In this document: one piece after another, positions 17,891 to 27,007 of the stretch
How the letters are laid out: each line of letters starts with the position of its first letter
Position numbering within the stretch: the stretch's first letter is position 1
Source: Thermaurantimonas sp046299575
GTDB lineage: Bacteria; Bacteroidota; Bacteroidia; Flavobacteriales; Schleiferiaceae
DNA: 64,000 nucleotides
Direction of reading: 5' to 3'
Assembly: GCF_046299575.1 (NCBI RefSeq)
Contig: NZ_JBKBHX010000001.1
Location: 496,001 to 560,000 of the forward strand
The notes under the pieces: generated by a model
Database searches by the model: none
The model's input: the letters and a program-made list of their open reading frames with translations, nothing else
Told to the model about the DNA's origin: nothing
Made by a program: the position numbers and the translations under genes

Positions 17891-20773
17891 TTAATGTATT
17901 TTATTCAATCTAAAAGTAGAAGAATGCAGCTTGCCAGTGAGCTTAAGAATATACATACCCGCCTTAACTTCATTTCCGTTGGAATCTTTTCCATTCCACC
18001 AATGTAGATGTACTCCGCTACCGAGTTTTTCTTTATCAAGTAGTGTGATCACTTTTCTGCCACTTAGATCAAAAATTTCGATGCTTACTTCATCTAATGA
18101 ATGCAAATAAAAGTCAATGGATGTGCCGGTAGCAGGTACGGGATTGGGATACACGCGTAAACCCGGATCCAATACATGAGCAGATGAAGGCACTTCGTCG
18201 GTCGAAAGAGGAATGATCGGACTCAAATCAGGAGCTGGTAATTGGGATGTAGTGTAAATGCGATACTCCCCTGGCTGAAGGGTAATTTGAGCATTCAGAT
18301 CAGTCACATTTATACTTGAATTGGTAAAATATTCATACCAGGTGCCTGTTTTGTTAAAACCTGGAACAAAAGAGATAGGTTGCACGTGAATATTTCCAAG
18401 TATTACCACATCCATCGATGGATGATAAAGAAAAATTCGCTTGATCAATCCACCCACATCGAGGTTAAAATTATTGGTCGAAAAAGCTGGGTATTGCGTT
18501 TTTAAGCGTGCCAAAGCAGCATACACTTTATATAGTCTGGCGCGATTGGTTACTTGTATATAATCCCAGCGAATGGGCTTTTTATCGGTACGGCAAGAGG
18601 AACTTATGGTTCCATTCGGGCAGTAGTTAATTGAGTACGGATAGCCAAGCTCATCAAACTGCCACCACATTTTAGGGCCAGGTATAGGTATAAGCATAGT
18701 CGCAACCATTTCAGAACGTTTCAATGCCACATTTAATTCGCGCACGTTGTGACTTGGGTTTGATGTATTTCCGAAATTCAAAGCTTCATACATCAGGCGT
18801 TCTTCGTCGTGACTTACGGCATATCCGATCAAATGAGGAGAGTTCCAACCACGTGTCTGGTGAGATACCCAAGAGAAGTTGCTATTTGATTGAAATCCAA
18901 GAATGCACTGCTTATACGCTTCGTGAATCATTCCCCAGAGCATCATTCCGTTATTGGCTAATACAGTTTCTTCGTCGTTGTTGGCAAAATGCTCGAGAAT
19001 TACGTAAGCAGTGGGATCTACACTCCAAATGTGGGATGAATAGTCGAGCCATATGTTGATGCGGCTTTGGTCGTACTGATTCCAGAGAGCGATGTTGCCT
19101 AAAGAATAGGTTTGAGTAAAGCCTTTTGAAAGGTCAAATCGAAATCCATCGATTTTAAATTCCTTTAGCCAGTACTCCATAACGCGCTTTGAAAACTGGC
19201 GAGTATGCGGGCTCTCGTGATTGTAATCGTATCCGACACCAAAGGGATGGCGATCCGTTTCGTTAAACCAAGGATTATCAGGCGTAGGCTGACCGTACTG
19301 ACCGGCATTGGGATTAAAGTACATTCTGACCTGAGGATTTTGCCCAAATGAGTGATTTAGAGCAATGTCGAGTATTACCGCTATTCCATTTCGATGGCAC
19401 TCTTCTACAAATCGCTTAAAGTCGTTCTTTGTGCCATAGTATTTGTCAACAGCAAAGTAAAACATTGGATTGTAGCCCCAGCTTTCATTGCCTTCAAATT
19501 CCATGATGGGCATAATCTTAACGGCATTAATGCCTAAATTTTTTAAGTAAGACAAAGTGTCTTTAAGTGATTTAAAATTGTGTGAATGTATAAAGTCTCT
19601 CAACAGCAATTCATAAATCACAAGTCGCTCTTTTGGTGGGCGTTGATACTGAATGGTGGTATCCCAAGGATAAGGATCTTCGCCAGGTTGAAGCACAGAA
19701 ACTACATGTGAAGTTTTGCCGTGTGGATAAGGAATGAGATTCGGATACACTGACGGAGGAATGTATTGATCGTTCCAAGGATCAAGTTGCAGATCGGCAT
19801 ACACATCACCTACCTGAAGCAAGGTAGAGTCGATCCAGTATTGATATCTGTATTGTTGTTTTGGCGTTAAACCATTGATTTGTACCCACCATACATCGCC
19901 GTTTTGATTGCGCTTCATAAAATATTTCGGATCGAGTTCCCAATTGCTCCAGTCGCCAACGGCATACACAAACTGCTTAAAAGGCGCATGTAGGCAAAGT
20001 ATGAGTGAAGAATCGTTCAGATAGTTAATGCCGTATTTCACGTTGGCCGGAGGATTTTGTACGGTTACAGGGGGTTGTACGATAAAGTAGGTAGAATCAT
20101 AAACCGTGGTTGTACCGTTCGTAGCTTCAAGCGTTATATAGTGTTTTCCAAATCCCAAGAGGTTTGTATTTATGGTTCCGGTAATTGTTTTGGTATTGTT
20201 TTGCTGCGAAATGGTAGTGCCATTTACTTTAATTCTAAGCGTACCAAAATCACTGGATGCCCCTTCGATTTGAATGACTTGATTAATCTGGCGGATCAGA
20301 TGTTTTCCGAAAGGCTTTACAAGCTTTGCTGCAAATTGACCTGGCTGATAAACATCTACGAAAATATCACTGCCGTCAGCATTTCGACCTACACGTGTGC
20401 CTGCAGCATTCCGAAATACAAAGGCCATTTTGTACACAATCGTTCCTGGTGGCAGATTGTAATAAGTAGGTATGTGATACTTGATCTGATGAAGATTATT
20501 TCCTAGAGGAGTCATTAGCACCTTCGGATCGGCCGTGCCCCAAGTGCCTTGAACATGCATCCATGAGGTAGGTGTAGGGCTCGTGTTTGTTATTACGCCA
20601 GTATGAGCATAAATAGGGACAAATCCGGCCAATTGACCGTTGCCCTGCGATGCATCGTATATGATGGTAACAGTGTCGTTTTGCGTGGGAAAAATTGGAA
20701 TCGTGGTGATTACCTGAGAATGGGCAAGCACACATACTATCCATCCCAACAGAGCGAATATTTTTCTTTTCAT
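17891..20773 (-). CDS. Secreted GH13 alpha-amylase family enzyme with T9SS type A sorting domain
   Basis: 960 residues from the ATG at 20773. Signal peptide (KRKIFALLGWIVCVLAHSQ), two or three N-terminal beta-sandwich domains including a CBM48/E-set-like one near 245-340 (VYAVGDWSNW), then a GH13 barrel. All four GH13 regions are visible: DIALNH (469-474), FRFDLSKG (nucleophile Asp547), ILEHF (acid/base Glu594) and VSHDEE (Asp656). The end has VYPNPVPATG and a typical sorting domain, so it should be a cell-surface or extracellular alpha-glucan hydrolase. An inverted repeat upstream resembles one before susC at 52.9 kb. Exact bond specificity is not predictable. Confidence 0.93.
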   Translation of the reverse strand: MKRKIFALLGWIVCVLAHSQVITTIPIFPTQNDTVTIIYDASQGNGQLAGFVPIYAHTGVITNTSPTPTSWMHVQGTWGTADPKVLMTPLGNNLHQIKYHIPTYYNLPPGTIVYKMAFVFRNAAGTRVGRNADGSDIFVDVYQPGQFAAKLVKPFGKHLIRQINQVIQIEGASSDFGTLRIKVNGTTISQQNNTKTITGTINTNLLGFGKHYITLEATNGTTTVYDSTYFIVQPPVTVQNPPANVKYGINYLNDSSLILCLHAPFKQFVYAVGDWSNWELDPKYFMKRNQNGDVWWVQINGLTPKQQYRYQYWIDSTLLQVGDVYADLQLDPWNDQYIPPSVYPNLIPYPHGKTSHVVSVLQPGEDPYPWDTTIQYQRPPKERLVIYELLLRDFIHSHNFKSLKDTLSYLKNLGINAVKIMPIMEFEGNESWGYNPMFYFAVDKYYGTKNDFKRFVEECHRNGIAVILDIALNHSFGQNPQVRMYFNPNAGQYGQPTPDNPWFNETDRHPFGVGYDYNHESPHTRQFSKRVMEYWLKEFKIDGFRFDLSKGFTQTYSLGNIALWNQYDQSRINIWLDYSSHIWSVDPTAYVILEHFANNDEETVLANNGMMLWGMIHEAYKQCILGFQSNSNFSWVSHQTRGWNSPHLIGYAVSHDEERLMYEALNFGNTSNPSHNVRELNVALKRSEMVATMLIPIPGPKMWWQFDELGYPYSINYCPNGTISSSCRTDKKPIRWDYIQVTNRARLYKVYAALARLKTQYPAFSTNNFNLDVGGLIKRIFLYHPSMDVVILGNIHVQPISFVPGFNKTGTWYEYFTNSSINVTDLNAQITLQPGEYRIYTTSQLPAPDLSPIIPLSTDEVPSSAHVLDPGLRVYPNPVPATGTSIDFYLHSLDEVSIEIFDLSGRKVITLLDKEKLGSGVHLHWWNGKDSNGNEVKAGMYILKLTGKLHSSTFRLNKIH

Positions 20774-20793
20774 AATCAAAATAAATCTGTTGG

Positions 20794-20801
20794 CTAATAT
20801 A
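20794..20801 (-). promoter_or_regulatory. Near-consensus -7 element for amylase gene
   Basis: TATATTAG on the minus strand differs from TAnnTTTG at one base. It touches the inverted repeat at 20800-20818. Confidence 0.35.
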
Positions 20802-20818
20802 GTGTAATTTTTACACTA
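20800..20818. promoter_or_regulatory. Operator-like inverted repeat upstream of GH13 amylase
   Basis: TAGTGTAA-TTT-TTACACTA, perfect 8-bp arms, 27 bases upstream of the amylase ATG and abutting its -7 element. Nearly the same sequence precedes susC (52885-52903). Likely a transcription factor site (inference). Confidence 0.6.
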
Positions 20819-20895
20819 ACCAAAAAATTGACTATTGTCATACACTTAACAAAAATGATTCATGACCTTGCTGTGCTATAGACAAAAGAGAAAAC

Positions 20896-22365
20896 ATGAA
20901 GAGCACCAAAGACTTAGTCGAATTTATAATACACCTTGAAAAAAAATTTACGCAATCAGAAATTAAAATACAGGAATTGCAACTGCATCTTAATTATGAA
21001 GTCTCAGCTAAGAACCTGGCAAAATATCTGATTTTGAGAAGTCACGAACTTCGCCCTATCCAAAATCAACTGCATCATTTAGGGTTATCTTCTCTGGCTG
21101 CATCTGAAAGTCACACACATTATCAATTACTCAATGTGCTTAAATGGCTTGCTCCAGAATACAAAGGGAAAGAGTGTACGCTCTCTGATGACGTAGGAAG
21201 AGATATTATAAGCCAAAGAACTAAAAAACTCTTTGGCGATAAACGCGCAGATCACAACATTCCATATCTGATGGTAACCATCGACGAACGCAAAGCCGAC
21301 GATGTGAAATATTTTGAGAAGTTGCTCTTCAACGGGATGAATATCGCTCGTATCAACTTTGCTCATGCAGACGAATTCATGGTCTCTCAGATAGCAAACT
21401 CGCTTCAGACAGCTATTATGAACACAGGTGTACCTTGTAAAATCCATATGGATCTGGCAGGTCCTAAACTCCGTACCATCATACCTAACAAGAAGAAAAA
21501 AATTGAACTGCAGCTCAACGATGTCATCTATTTACAAGCAGCTACAGCGAATGAAAGCTTCCCGAAAAAAACAGTTTTGGTTTCTGAAACATGCATTTTT
21601 GAAACTTTACAGTCAGGTCACAGAATTTACTTCGACGACGGAAAATTTCACGGGATCATTGAGGAAGTAAAAAATCAAACAGCTGCAATTCGCATCGTCA
21701 GAACTCCACTAGATAATGCCGTTTTAAAACAGGATAAAGGCATTAATTTGCCTGATACGCATCTGAATACCCACTCTCTCACTACTGATGACATAAAAAA
21801 CCTAAGACTAGTAGCATTATATGCCGACCTTATAGGCTATTCTTTCGTTCGCAAAACAGAAGACATTCAACTTTTGAGGACATATTTAAAGGAATTTGGC
21901 ATTCATAAGCCAGTGATTTACAAAATTGAAACATCAGAAGCGGTTGACAATTTTGTCGAATTGCTCTATGAGGCAATGAAAGATCCCCTTTTTGGCATTA
22001 TGATCGCCAGAGGCGATTTAGCTATTGAAATTGGCTTCGAGCGATTAGCCGAGATTCAAGAAGAACTGCTTTGGCTGTGTGAAGCAGCTCATAGCCCTGT
22101 CATTTGGGCAACTCAGGTTCTCGAGAGCCTGAATAAAACAGGCTTAATCACACGCAGTGAAATTTCAGATGCCGTAATGGCCTCTATGTCAGAGTGCGTT
22201 ATGCTGAACAAAGGCAAAAACATCGTTCAGACGATGCAAACGCTTAAGGACATCTTGAAAAGAGAATCGTCTCATCGCGAAAAGAAACGATTCACGATGA
22301 GACCCCTCGGAATTGTCAAAAAATTTGTATCAGAACGTTTAAATAATGGTCATAGTGACCAGTGA
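20896..22365 (+). CDS. Pyruvate-kinase-like protein with N-terminal extension and no C-terminal domain
   Basis: 489 residues. Residues 1-120 match nothing I recognise (helical, charged). From 124 the pyruvate kinase barrel begins (YLMVTIDERK, NGMNIARINFAH) with the inserted B domain and KGINLPDT. Active-site counterparts present: Arg152, Asn154, Asp186, Lys343, Glu345, Ala-Arg-Gly-Asp 371-374, Thr406. The K+-site serine is Ala156, and the residue corresponding to rabbit Glu117 is Lys191, the substitution known from K+-independent enzymes. The allosteric C-terminal domain is absent. It may be an active variant kinase or a repurposed one. Its stop lies one base from the convergent clpX stop. 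Confidence 0.82.
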   Translation: MKSTKDLVEFIIHLEKKFTQSEIKIQELQLHLNYEVSAKNLAKYLILRSHELRPIQNQLHHLGLSSLAASESHTHYQLLNVLKWLAPEYKGKECTLSDDVGRDIISQRTKKLFGDKRADHNIPYLMVTIDERKADDVKYFEKLLFNGMNIARINFAHADEFMVSQIANSLQTAIMNTGVPCKIHMDLAGPKLRTIIPNKKKKIELQLNDVIYLQAATANESFPKKTVLVSETCIFETLQSGHRIYFDDGKFHGIIEEVKNQTAAIRIVRTPLDNAVLKQDKGINLPDTHLNTHSLTTDDIKNLRLVALYADLIGYSFVRKTEDIQLLRTYLKEFGIHKPVIYKIETSEAVDNFVELLYEAMKDPLFGIMIARGDLAIEIGFERLAEIQEELLWLCEAAHSPVIWATQVLESLNKTGLITRSEISDAVMASMSECVMLNKGKNIVQTMQTLKDILKRESSHREKKRFTMRPLGIVKKFVSERLNNGHSDQ

Positions 22366-22366
22366 A

Positions 22367-23632
22367 TTAAGAAACTGCCTTTAGGTGTGTAAGTATATCC
22401 GACTTTTCAACCTGCATAGCAGCGTATTCGGGAGTTAGTTCGAAGACATTGTCTTTTATTTCCATTGAAGGCAGCTCAAACATAGCTTCTGTTAGGATGG
22501 TTTCACAAATAGAACGCAGACCTCTGGCCCCAAGTTTATAGGTGATCGCCTTGTTTACGATGTAATCAATTGTCTCATCAGGCACAATAAGCTCAATTCC
22601 GTCGAGAGCAAAAAGTTTTTTGTACTGTTTAATAAGGGCATTTTTTGGCTCTGTAAGTACTCGACGAAGGGCGGATGCATCAAGGGGCATCAGATGGCAT
22701 ACAACGGGCAATCGGCCGAGCAGTTCAGGTATCAGGCCAAAAGTACGCAAGTCTGAATGGTCAATAAACTCGAGCAGTTGGTCTTTTTCGAGTGTGCGCT
22801 TTTTGTTTGAATGGTATCCTACAGTAGATGTATTAAGCCTTCGGGCTATAATCTTGTCAATGCCCTCAAAAGCACCACCAGCGATAAAAAGGATGTTTTT
22901 TGTGTCTACCTCGATAAACTTTTGCTCGGGATGCTTTCGACCTCCTTGTGGCGGTACATTTACCTTGCTACCCTCTAGGAGTTTTAGCAACGCTTGTTGA
23001 ACACCTTCGCCCGAAACATCACGCGTGATGGAAGGATTATCGCCTTTACGGGCGATTTTGTCGATCTCATCTATGAAGACAATGCCATTCTGAGCAGCCT
23101 CTACGTTGTAGTCAGCAGCTTGCAGCAGTCGGGAGAGAATACTTTCAACGTCTTCGCCTACGTAACCAGCCTCAGTTAGCACAGTGGCATCTACCATCGC
23201 AAAGGGCACATCAAGCAGCTTGGCTACTGTGCGGGCAAGCAGTGTTTTACCTGTTCCGGTTTCACCTACCAGTATAATATTTGATTTTTCGAGCTCTACA
23301 TCATCATCTTGAGCAGAGATGTCTTGAAAGATGCGCTTGTAATGATTGTAAACTGCAACAGAAATCACTTTTTTAGCTTGATCCTGACCGATCACGTATT
23401 GATCGAGATAAGCTTTAATTTCAGCTGGTTTGTAAATTTTGCGCTGATTGGCTGCTTTTGCACCTTTTTTCTTTCGATTGGCATAATCGTGACCCAACTC
23501 TGCCCCTACTAATTCATAGGCTTGCATCACGCAATAGTCGCAAATATGCCCGCTTACGCCAGCAATGAGCATATTCACTTCCTTTTTTTCGCGACCACAG
23601 AACGAACACGATTGATAGTCGGGTCTTTTCAT
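22367..23632 (-). CDS. clpX: ATP-dependent Clp protease ATP-binding subunit ClpX
   Basis: AAA+ unfoldase that feeds ssrA-tagged and other substrates to ClpP. 421 residues: zinc-binding domain with Cys9, Cys12, Cys31, Cys34; Walker A GETGTGKT (123-130); Walker B IVFIDEID; sensor region LLGRLPVV; and the ClpP-docking loop reading VGY in place of the E. coli IGF. It follows clpP after 6 bases in the order tig-clpP-clpX. Confidence 0.98.
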   Translation of the reverse strand: MKRPDYQSCSFCGREKKEVNMLIAGVSGHICDYCVMQAYELVGAELGHDYANRKKKGAKAANQRKIYKPAEIKAYLDQYVIGQDQAKKVISVAVYNHYKRIFQDISAQDDDVELEKSNIILVGETGTGKTLLARTVAKLLDVPFAMVDATVLTEAGYVGEDVESILSRLLQAADYNVEAAQNGIVFIDEIDKIARKGDNPSITRDVSGEGVQQALLKLLEGSKVNVPPQGGRKHPEQKFIEVDTKNILFIAGGAFEGIDKIIARRLNTSTVGYHSNKKRTLEKDQLLEFIDHSDLRTFGLIPELLGRLPVVCHLMPLDASALRRVLTEPKNALIKQYKKLFALDGIELIVPDETIDYIVNKAITYKLGARGLRSICETILTEAMFELPSMEIKDNVFELTPEYAAMQVEKSDILTHLKAVS

Positions 23633-23638
23633 TTTGGA

Positions 23639-24313
23639 TTAACCTCTATTTTTCTTTGAAATTAAAACTTCGTCGATCATGCCGTATTCTTTGGCTTCTT
23701 CGCTGCGCATCCAGTAGTCGCGGTCACTATCAGCAGCGATTTTCTCAAAGGTTTGACCAGTATGCTTTGAAAGGATGTTGTACAGTTCGTCGCGCACACG
23801 AAGTGTCTCTTTTAAGGCAATTTCCATATCAGCTACCTGGCCTTGGGTTCCACTCATGGGCTGGTGAATCATAATGCGGCTATGCTTTAGAGCGGTGCGC
23901 TTACCTGCTGTACCGGCACAAAGGAGTACAGCAGCCATTGAGGCTGCAATACCAGTACAAATAGTTGCCACATCAGGAGCTACCATTTGCATGGTATCAT
24001 AAATTCCAAGACCTGCATACACCGATCCACCTGGCGAATTGATGTAAATCTGAATGTCCTTTTTAGCATCTGTACTTTCCAAAAAGAGCAATTGTGCCTG
24101 CACGATGTTTGCCACCTGGTCGTTGATAGCTGTGCCCATGAAGATGATTCGGTCCATCATCAAGCGGCTGAATACATCCATTTGAGCCACATTTAGTTGG
24201 CGTTCTTCAATGATGTAAGGTGTCAGTGAATTTTTAATATACGACTCGAGAGTAAGTGATGAAATGGACTGATGTTTAACAGCGTATTTTTTAAATTCTT
24301 TGCCGAAATCCAT
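23639..24313 (-). CDS. clpP: ATP-dependent Clp protease proteolytic subunit
   Basis: 224 residues. Catalytic Ser125 in GIAASMAA, His150 in MIHQP, Asp in the DSDRDYWM segment. The N-terminal about 30 residues form a propeptide or N-terminal loop region longer than in E. coli. It is the middle gene of tig-clpP-clpX, 7 bases after tig. Confidence 0.98.
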   Translation of the reverse strand: MDFGKEFKKYAVKHQSISSLTLESYIKNSLTPYIIEERQLNVAQMDVFSRLMMDRIIFMGTAINDQVANIVQAQLLFLESTDAKKDIQIYINSPGGSVYAGLGIYDTMQMVAPDVATICTGIAASMAAVLLCAGTAGKRTALKHSRIMIHQPMSGTQGQVADMEIALKETLRVRDELYNILSKHTGQTFEKIAADSDRDYWMRSEEAKEYGMIDEVLISKKNRG

Positions 24314-24320
24314 AAAGTTA

Positions 24321-25622
24321 TTAATTAGTGTTTGACAAAATTTCTCTGAACTGAGTTAACGTAACGGTATATGGATTTGTTTTATGGCTTACTAATGCAT
24401 TTTTAAGCATATATTCGTACGTGCGTTCAAACATTTGTTCAGCTCTTTTTTTGTCTTTTAACATACTTTCTACGTAATTTTTCATCAGGGGTTTCATCGT
24501 TTCGAGCTTATCTTCTGGTAGAGATTTTGTGTATTGTTCTGTATAAAAATCTATTACGTTATCCCATGAAACTTGAAGTTGAAGCAAGCGAGCTAACGTT
24601 TTATTTGTCAAAGAATTAGTTAATTCCCAAACCAAACTGCTTGCAATGGTTTCGAAGGGAGAATTATTTTTGTTTTTTTCATTAGAATTCCACCATTTCG
24701 CCAAAAAATTCATCGGGAGATTTGTGATTTTAGAACGCACAAAATCAAAGGCTTTTCTCAAAAAGATATCCTTGGCTAATTCGTTGAATTGCTCTTCAAA
24801 GTCTTTTTTCAAAAACTGCTTAAATTCTTCCGGGTTTTCAAAAGTTTTAGAAGGCAATAATTTTTTTGCTAAAGTGAGTTCATCGATCTCTTCAAATTTC
24901 ACCATTCTGCCTAAATGGATGTGATGTGATGAACGGAGATTATCGAATTTTTTATCTTCAGGATTTTGAATATAATCTAATACATTTAAATGCTCTTCTT
25001 TTTGTTGAAATTTTTCGAAAAACACCTGAAGTTTATCGACCAAAATATCGCTTTTTGCAATAAAAGTTATTGAATGTTCTGGTTCATGATTTCCATCATG
25101 GGAATGGGCATGGGTGATGATTTCAAAAGCCTCAGTTTCATCAATGCCATTTACCTCTACTACATTTTTATTCTCACTCTTAAGGCGGGCAATTTCTTCA
25201 TCAACCTCTTGTTCGGTAAGTTGCACAGCATACAGGGGTTCAGATGTAATTTCTGAGATTTCAATCTTAACTTCGGGTTCAGTTCCGAATTCAAAATTTA
25301 CTATCACATTTTCGCCAGTAGAAAAGTTGGCTTCTGGCGAAAACTCTGCCACCGGATCTAAAAGCAGCTTGAATTGATTTTTTGTAACTTCTTCTTCAAA
25401 AGCTTTATATGCTTTCTCATACGTTTCATTTATTCCGAAGCTATCTCCGTACATTTTTACGATGAGTGGCTCAGGAGCCGTCCCTGGTCTGAATCCTGGA
25501 ACGACGGCAGTTTTTTGATATTTTTTTAAAGCTTTCTTTCGCTCCGAAAGGAACTCTTCCTTTGAAACAGTAACTGTAATTTTTTTGTGATTTTCAGCAA
25601 GTTCAGTGAGTATTATTTCCAT
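24321..25622 (-). CDS. tig: Trigger factor (divergent)
   Basis: Ribosome-associated chaperone. 433 residues: the N-terminal ribosome-binding domain has VVPGFRPGTAPEPLIVKMYG in place of the standard GFRxGKxP signature (split here: GFRPGTAP), and the C-terminal chaperone arms are recognisable as helical. Between them the usual FKBP-type segment is poorly conserved and contains a His-rich stretch (HAHSHDGNHEPEH), so prolyl isomerase activity is doubtful. It leads the clpP-clpX operon, a common arrangement. A -7 element lies at 25654-25647. Confidence 0.92.
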   Translation of the reverse strand: MEIILTELAENHKKITVTVSKEEFLSERKKALKKYQKTAVVPGFRPGTAPEPLIVKMYGDSFGINETYEKAYKAFEEEVTKNQFKLLLDPVAEFSPEANFSTGENVIVNFEFGTEPEVKIEISEITSEPLYAVQLTEQEVDEEIARLKSENKNVVEVNGIDETEAFEIITHAHSHDGNHEPEHSITFIAKSDILVDKLQVFFEKFQQKEEHLNVLDYIQNPEDKKFDNLRSSHHIHLGRMVKFEEIDELTLAKKLLPSKTFENPEEFKQFLKKDFEEQFNELAKDIFLRKAFDFVRSKITNLPMNFLAKWWNSNEKNKNNSPFETIASSLVWELTNSLTNKTLARLLQLQVSWDNVIDFYTEQYTKSLPEDKLETMKPLMKNYVESMLKDKKRAEQMFERTYEYMLKNALVSHKTNPYTVTLTQFREILSNTN

Positions 25623-25646
25623 TCGTGTCCATTAAAATTTATCGGA

Positions 25647-25654
25647 CAAAGCTA
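25647..25654 (-). promoter_or_regulatory. -7 element for tig-clpP-clpX
   Basis: TAGCTTTG on the minus strand matches TAnnTTTG, 25 bases upstream of the tig ATG. Confidence 0.48.
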
Positions 25655-25786
25655 CGATGACTCTTTTAATCGATTTTAGTTTATTAAAATAAATATGTGC
25701 TTCAGACAATTAAAAAGACATTTTTAACAAATTTATTAAGTAAAAACAAAAAAAAATATACATTTACCGCTTGAAAAAAATAAAAA

Positions 25787-26941
25787 ATGAAAAATATGTT
25801 ACGATTCGTAACTCTGCTCCTATCTACACTTACATCTATCACAAATCTGGGAGCTCAGGGACATTTTGTTGTAAATGCATCTCTGGGCGTTATGAAAAAC
25901 ATTTCACCTCTTAATTCATGGTCATTTCAGCGCTATAAAATAAATGCCAGCATGACTCCAGATATAGGATATCAGTTTAATGATAAAATTTTCGCTGGTG
26001 CTTTCTTGTCTGTAGGAATTTTGAACGGCGCTAGCCCTAATCTTTATTACGAAACCACTTACTTCTCCCCAGGATTGTTAGGCAGATTAAACATCATGCC
26101 TTTCCTAAATACCAATTCTAAAATCAGAATTGAGGCTGAAGGAGGTTTAGAAGTTTTTTCATTTTATGGCACACGATATAATAGAAATACAAATATTTCA
26201 ATTGTTCAGGTGCCTTCTAACAGAAATTCACTGAGTTTCGGCCCGGGAGGGTTTGCAGGAGCAAGATTAACAATACCGATGAATAATTATTTAGGAATAA
26301 GTGGAGGTTACAGGTTTCACATTTTAAACAATCCCTGGACAGATGTATACAAAAAGACTCCAGATGAATTTCTCTCTCTGATACATGATTTCAATATCGG
26401 ATTAAGATTGTCCCTTGAAAACATGCTGAAGAAAAATGAAGTTCGGGTAGACCGCAAAAAGTACCAGAACTTGAATGCCCAGCTTAACGACCTTCAGCAA
26501 AATCAGCAAAGAATAATTGCGTCTAATGAAGCCAAACTGAAAGAGAAAGACAATAGAATATTATCACTGACCAGAGAGAACGACAGTTTGAGAGCTTATA
26601 TCGCAAGTCTTTCTTTAGAAGATGATGAAGATTCAAGAACTGTTCAGACAGTTACTACTACCAGTGACAGGGTAAGAGGTGGAAAGAAGCAAATTGATCC
26701 AATGGAAGCCGTTAAAAATAAAGCTTTCCGTATTATAGTGGGTAGTTTCCCAACACAACTGATGGCACAAACATATATGGAAAAATCGCCACTTAACAAC
26801 CCAGACATGTTTGTGGTGTTTGTAGAAGACCTTAAAACATACAGAGTGGTCTACAAATCATATCAAACACGCGATGCGGCCATGAAAGATCTCGGCAAAG
26901 TGCGTGAAAGCGTTAAATCAGCTTGGATTATTTATTTCTAA
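25787..26941 (+). CDS. Outer-membrane barrel protein with coiled coil and SPOR-like C-terminal domain
   Basis: 384 residues. Signal peptide (MKNMLRFVTLLLSTLTSITNLGAQ), about 190 residues of barrel-like strands (FAGAFLSVGILNG, LGISGGYRF), a heptad-rich segment near 225-275 (NLNAQLNDLQQNQQRIIASN...), then about 70 residues that look like a SPOR domain (FRIIVGSFPTQLMAQTYMEK ... YRVVYKSYQTRDAAMKDL). SPOR domains bind denuded peptidoglycan glycan strands, so the protein may tie the outer membrane to the wall (inference). Single gene, followed by a strong terminator. Confidence 0.78.
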   Translation: MKNMLRFVTLLLSTLTSITNLGAQGHFVVNASLGVMKNISPLNSWSFQRYKINASMTPDIGYQFNDKIFAGAFLSVGILNGASPNLYYETTYFSPGLLGRLNIMPFLNTNSKIRIEAEGGLEVFSFYGTRYNRNTNISIVQVPSNRNSLSFGPGGFAGARLTIPMNNYLGISGGYRFHILNNPWTDVYKKTPDEFLSLIHDFNIGLRLSLENMLKKNEVRVDRKKYQNLNAQLNDLQQNQQRIIASNEAKLKEKDNRILSLTRENDSLRAYIASLSLEDDEDSRTVQTVTTTSDRVRGGKKQIDPMEAVKNKAFRIIVGSFPTQLMAQTYMEKSPLNNPDMFVVFVEDLKTYRVVYKSYQTRDAAMKDLGKVRESVKSAWIIYF

Positions 26942-26962
26942 TACCTTACTAATTTTTTCTAC

Positions 26963-26995
26963 AAACAGGTTGCCTATCATTGGCAACCTGTTTTT
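26963..26995 (+). terminator. Terminator after barrel/SPOR-like gene
   Basis: AAACAGGTTGCC / GGCAACCTGTTT perfect 12-bp stem, 7-base loop, T run. Confidence 0.9.
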
Positions 26996-27007
26996 ATTTG
27001 TAGCGAC

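Noticed and set aside
22363..22369. Overlap or fusion between the pyruvate-kinase-like gene and clpX
   Set aside because: The two genes are convergent with stops one base apart; this is simple abutment.
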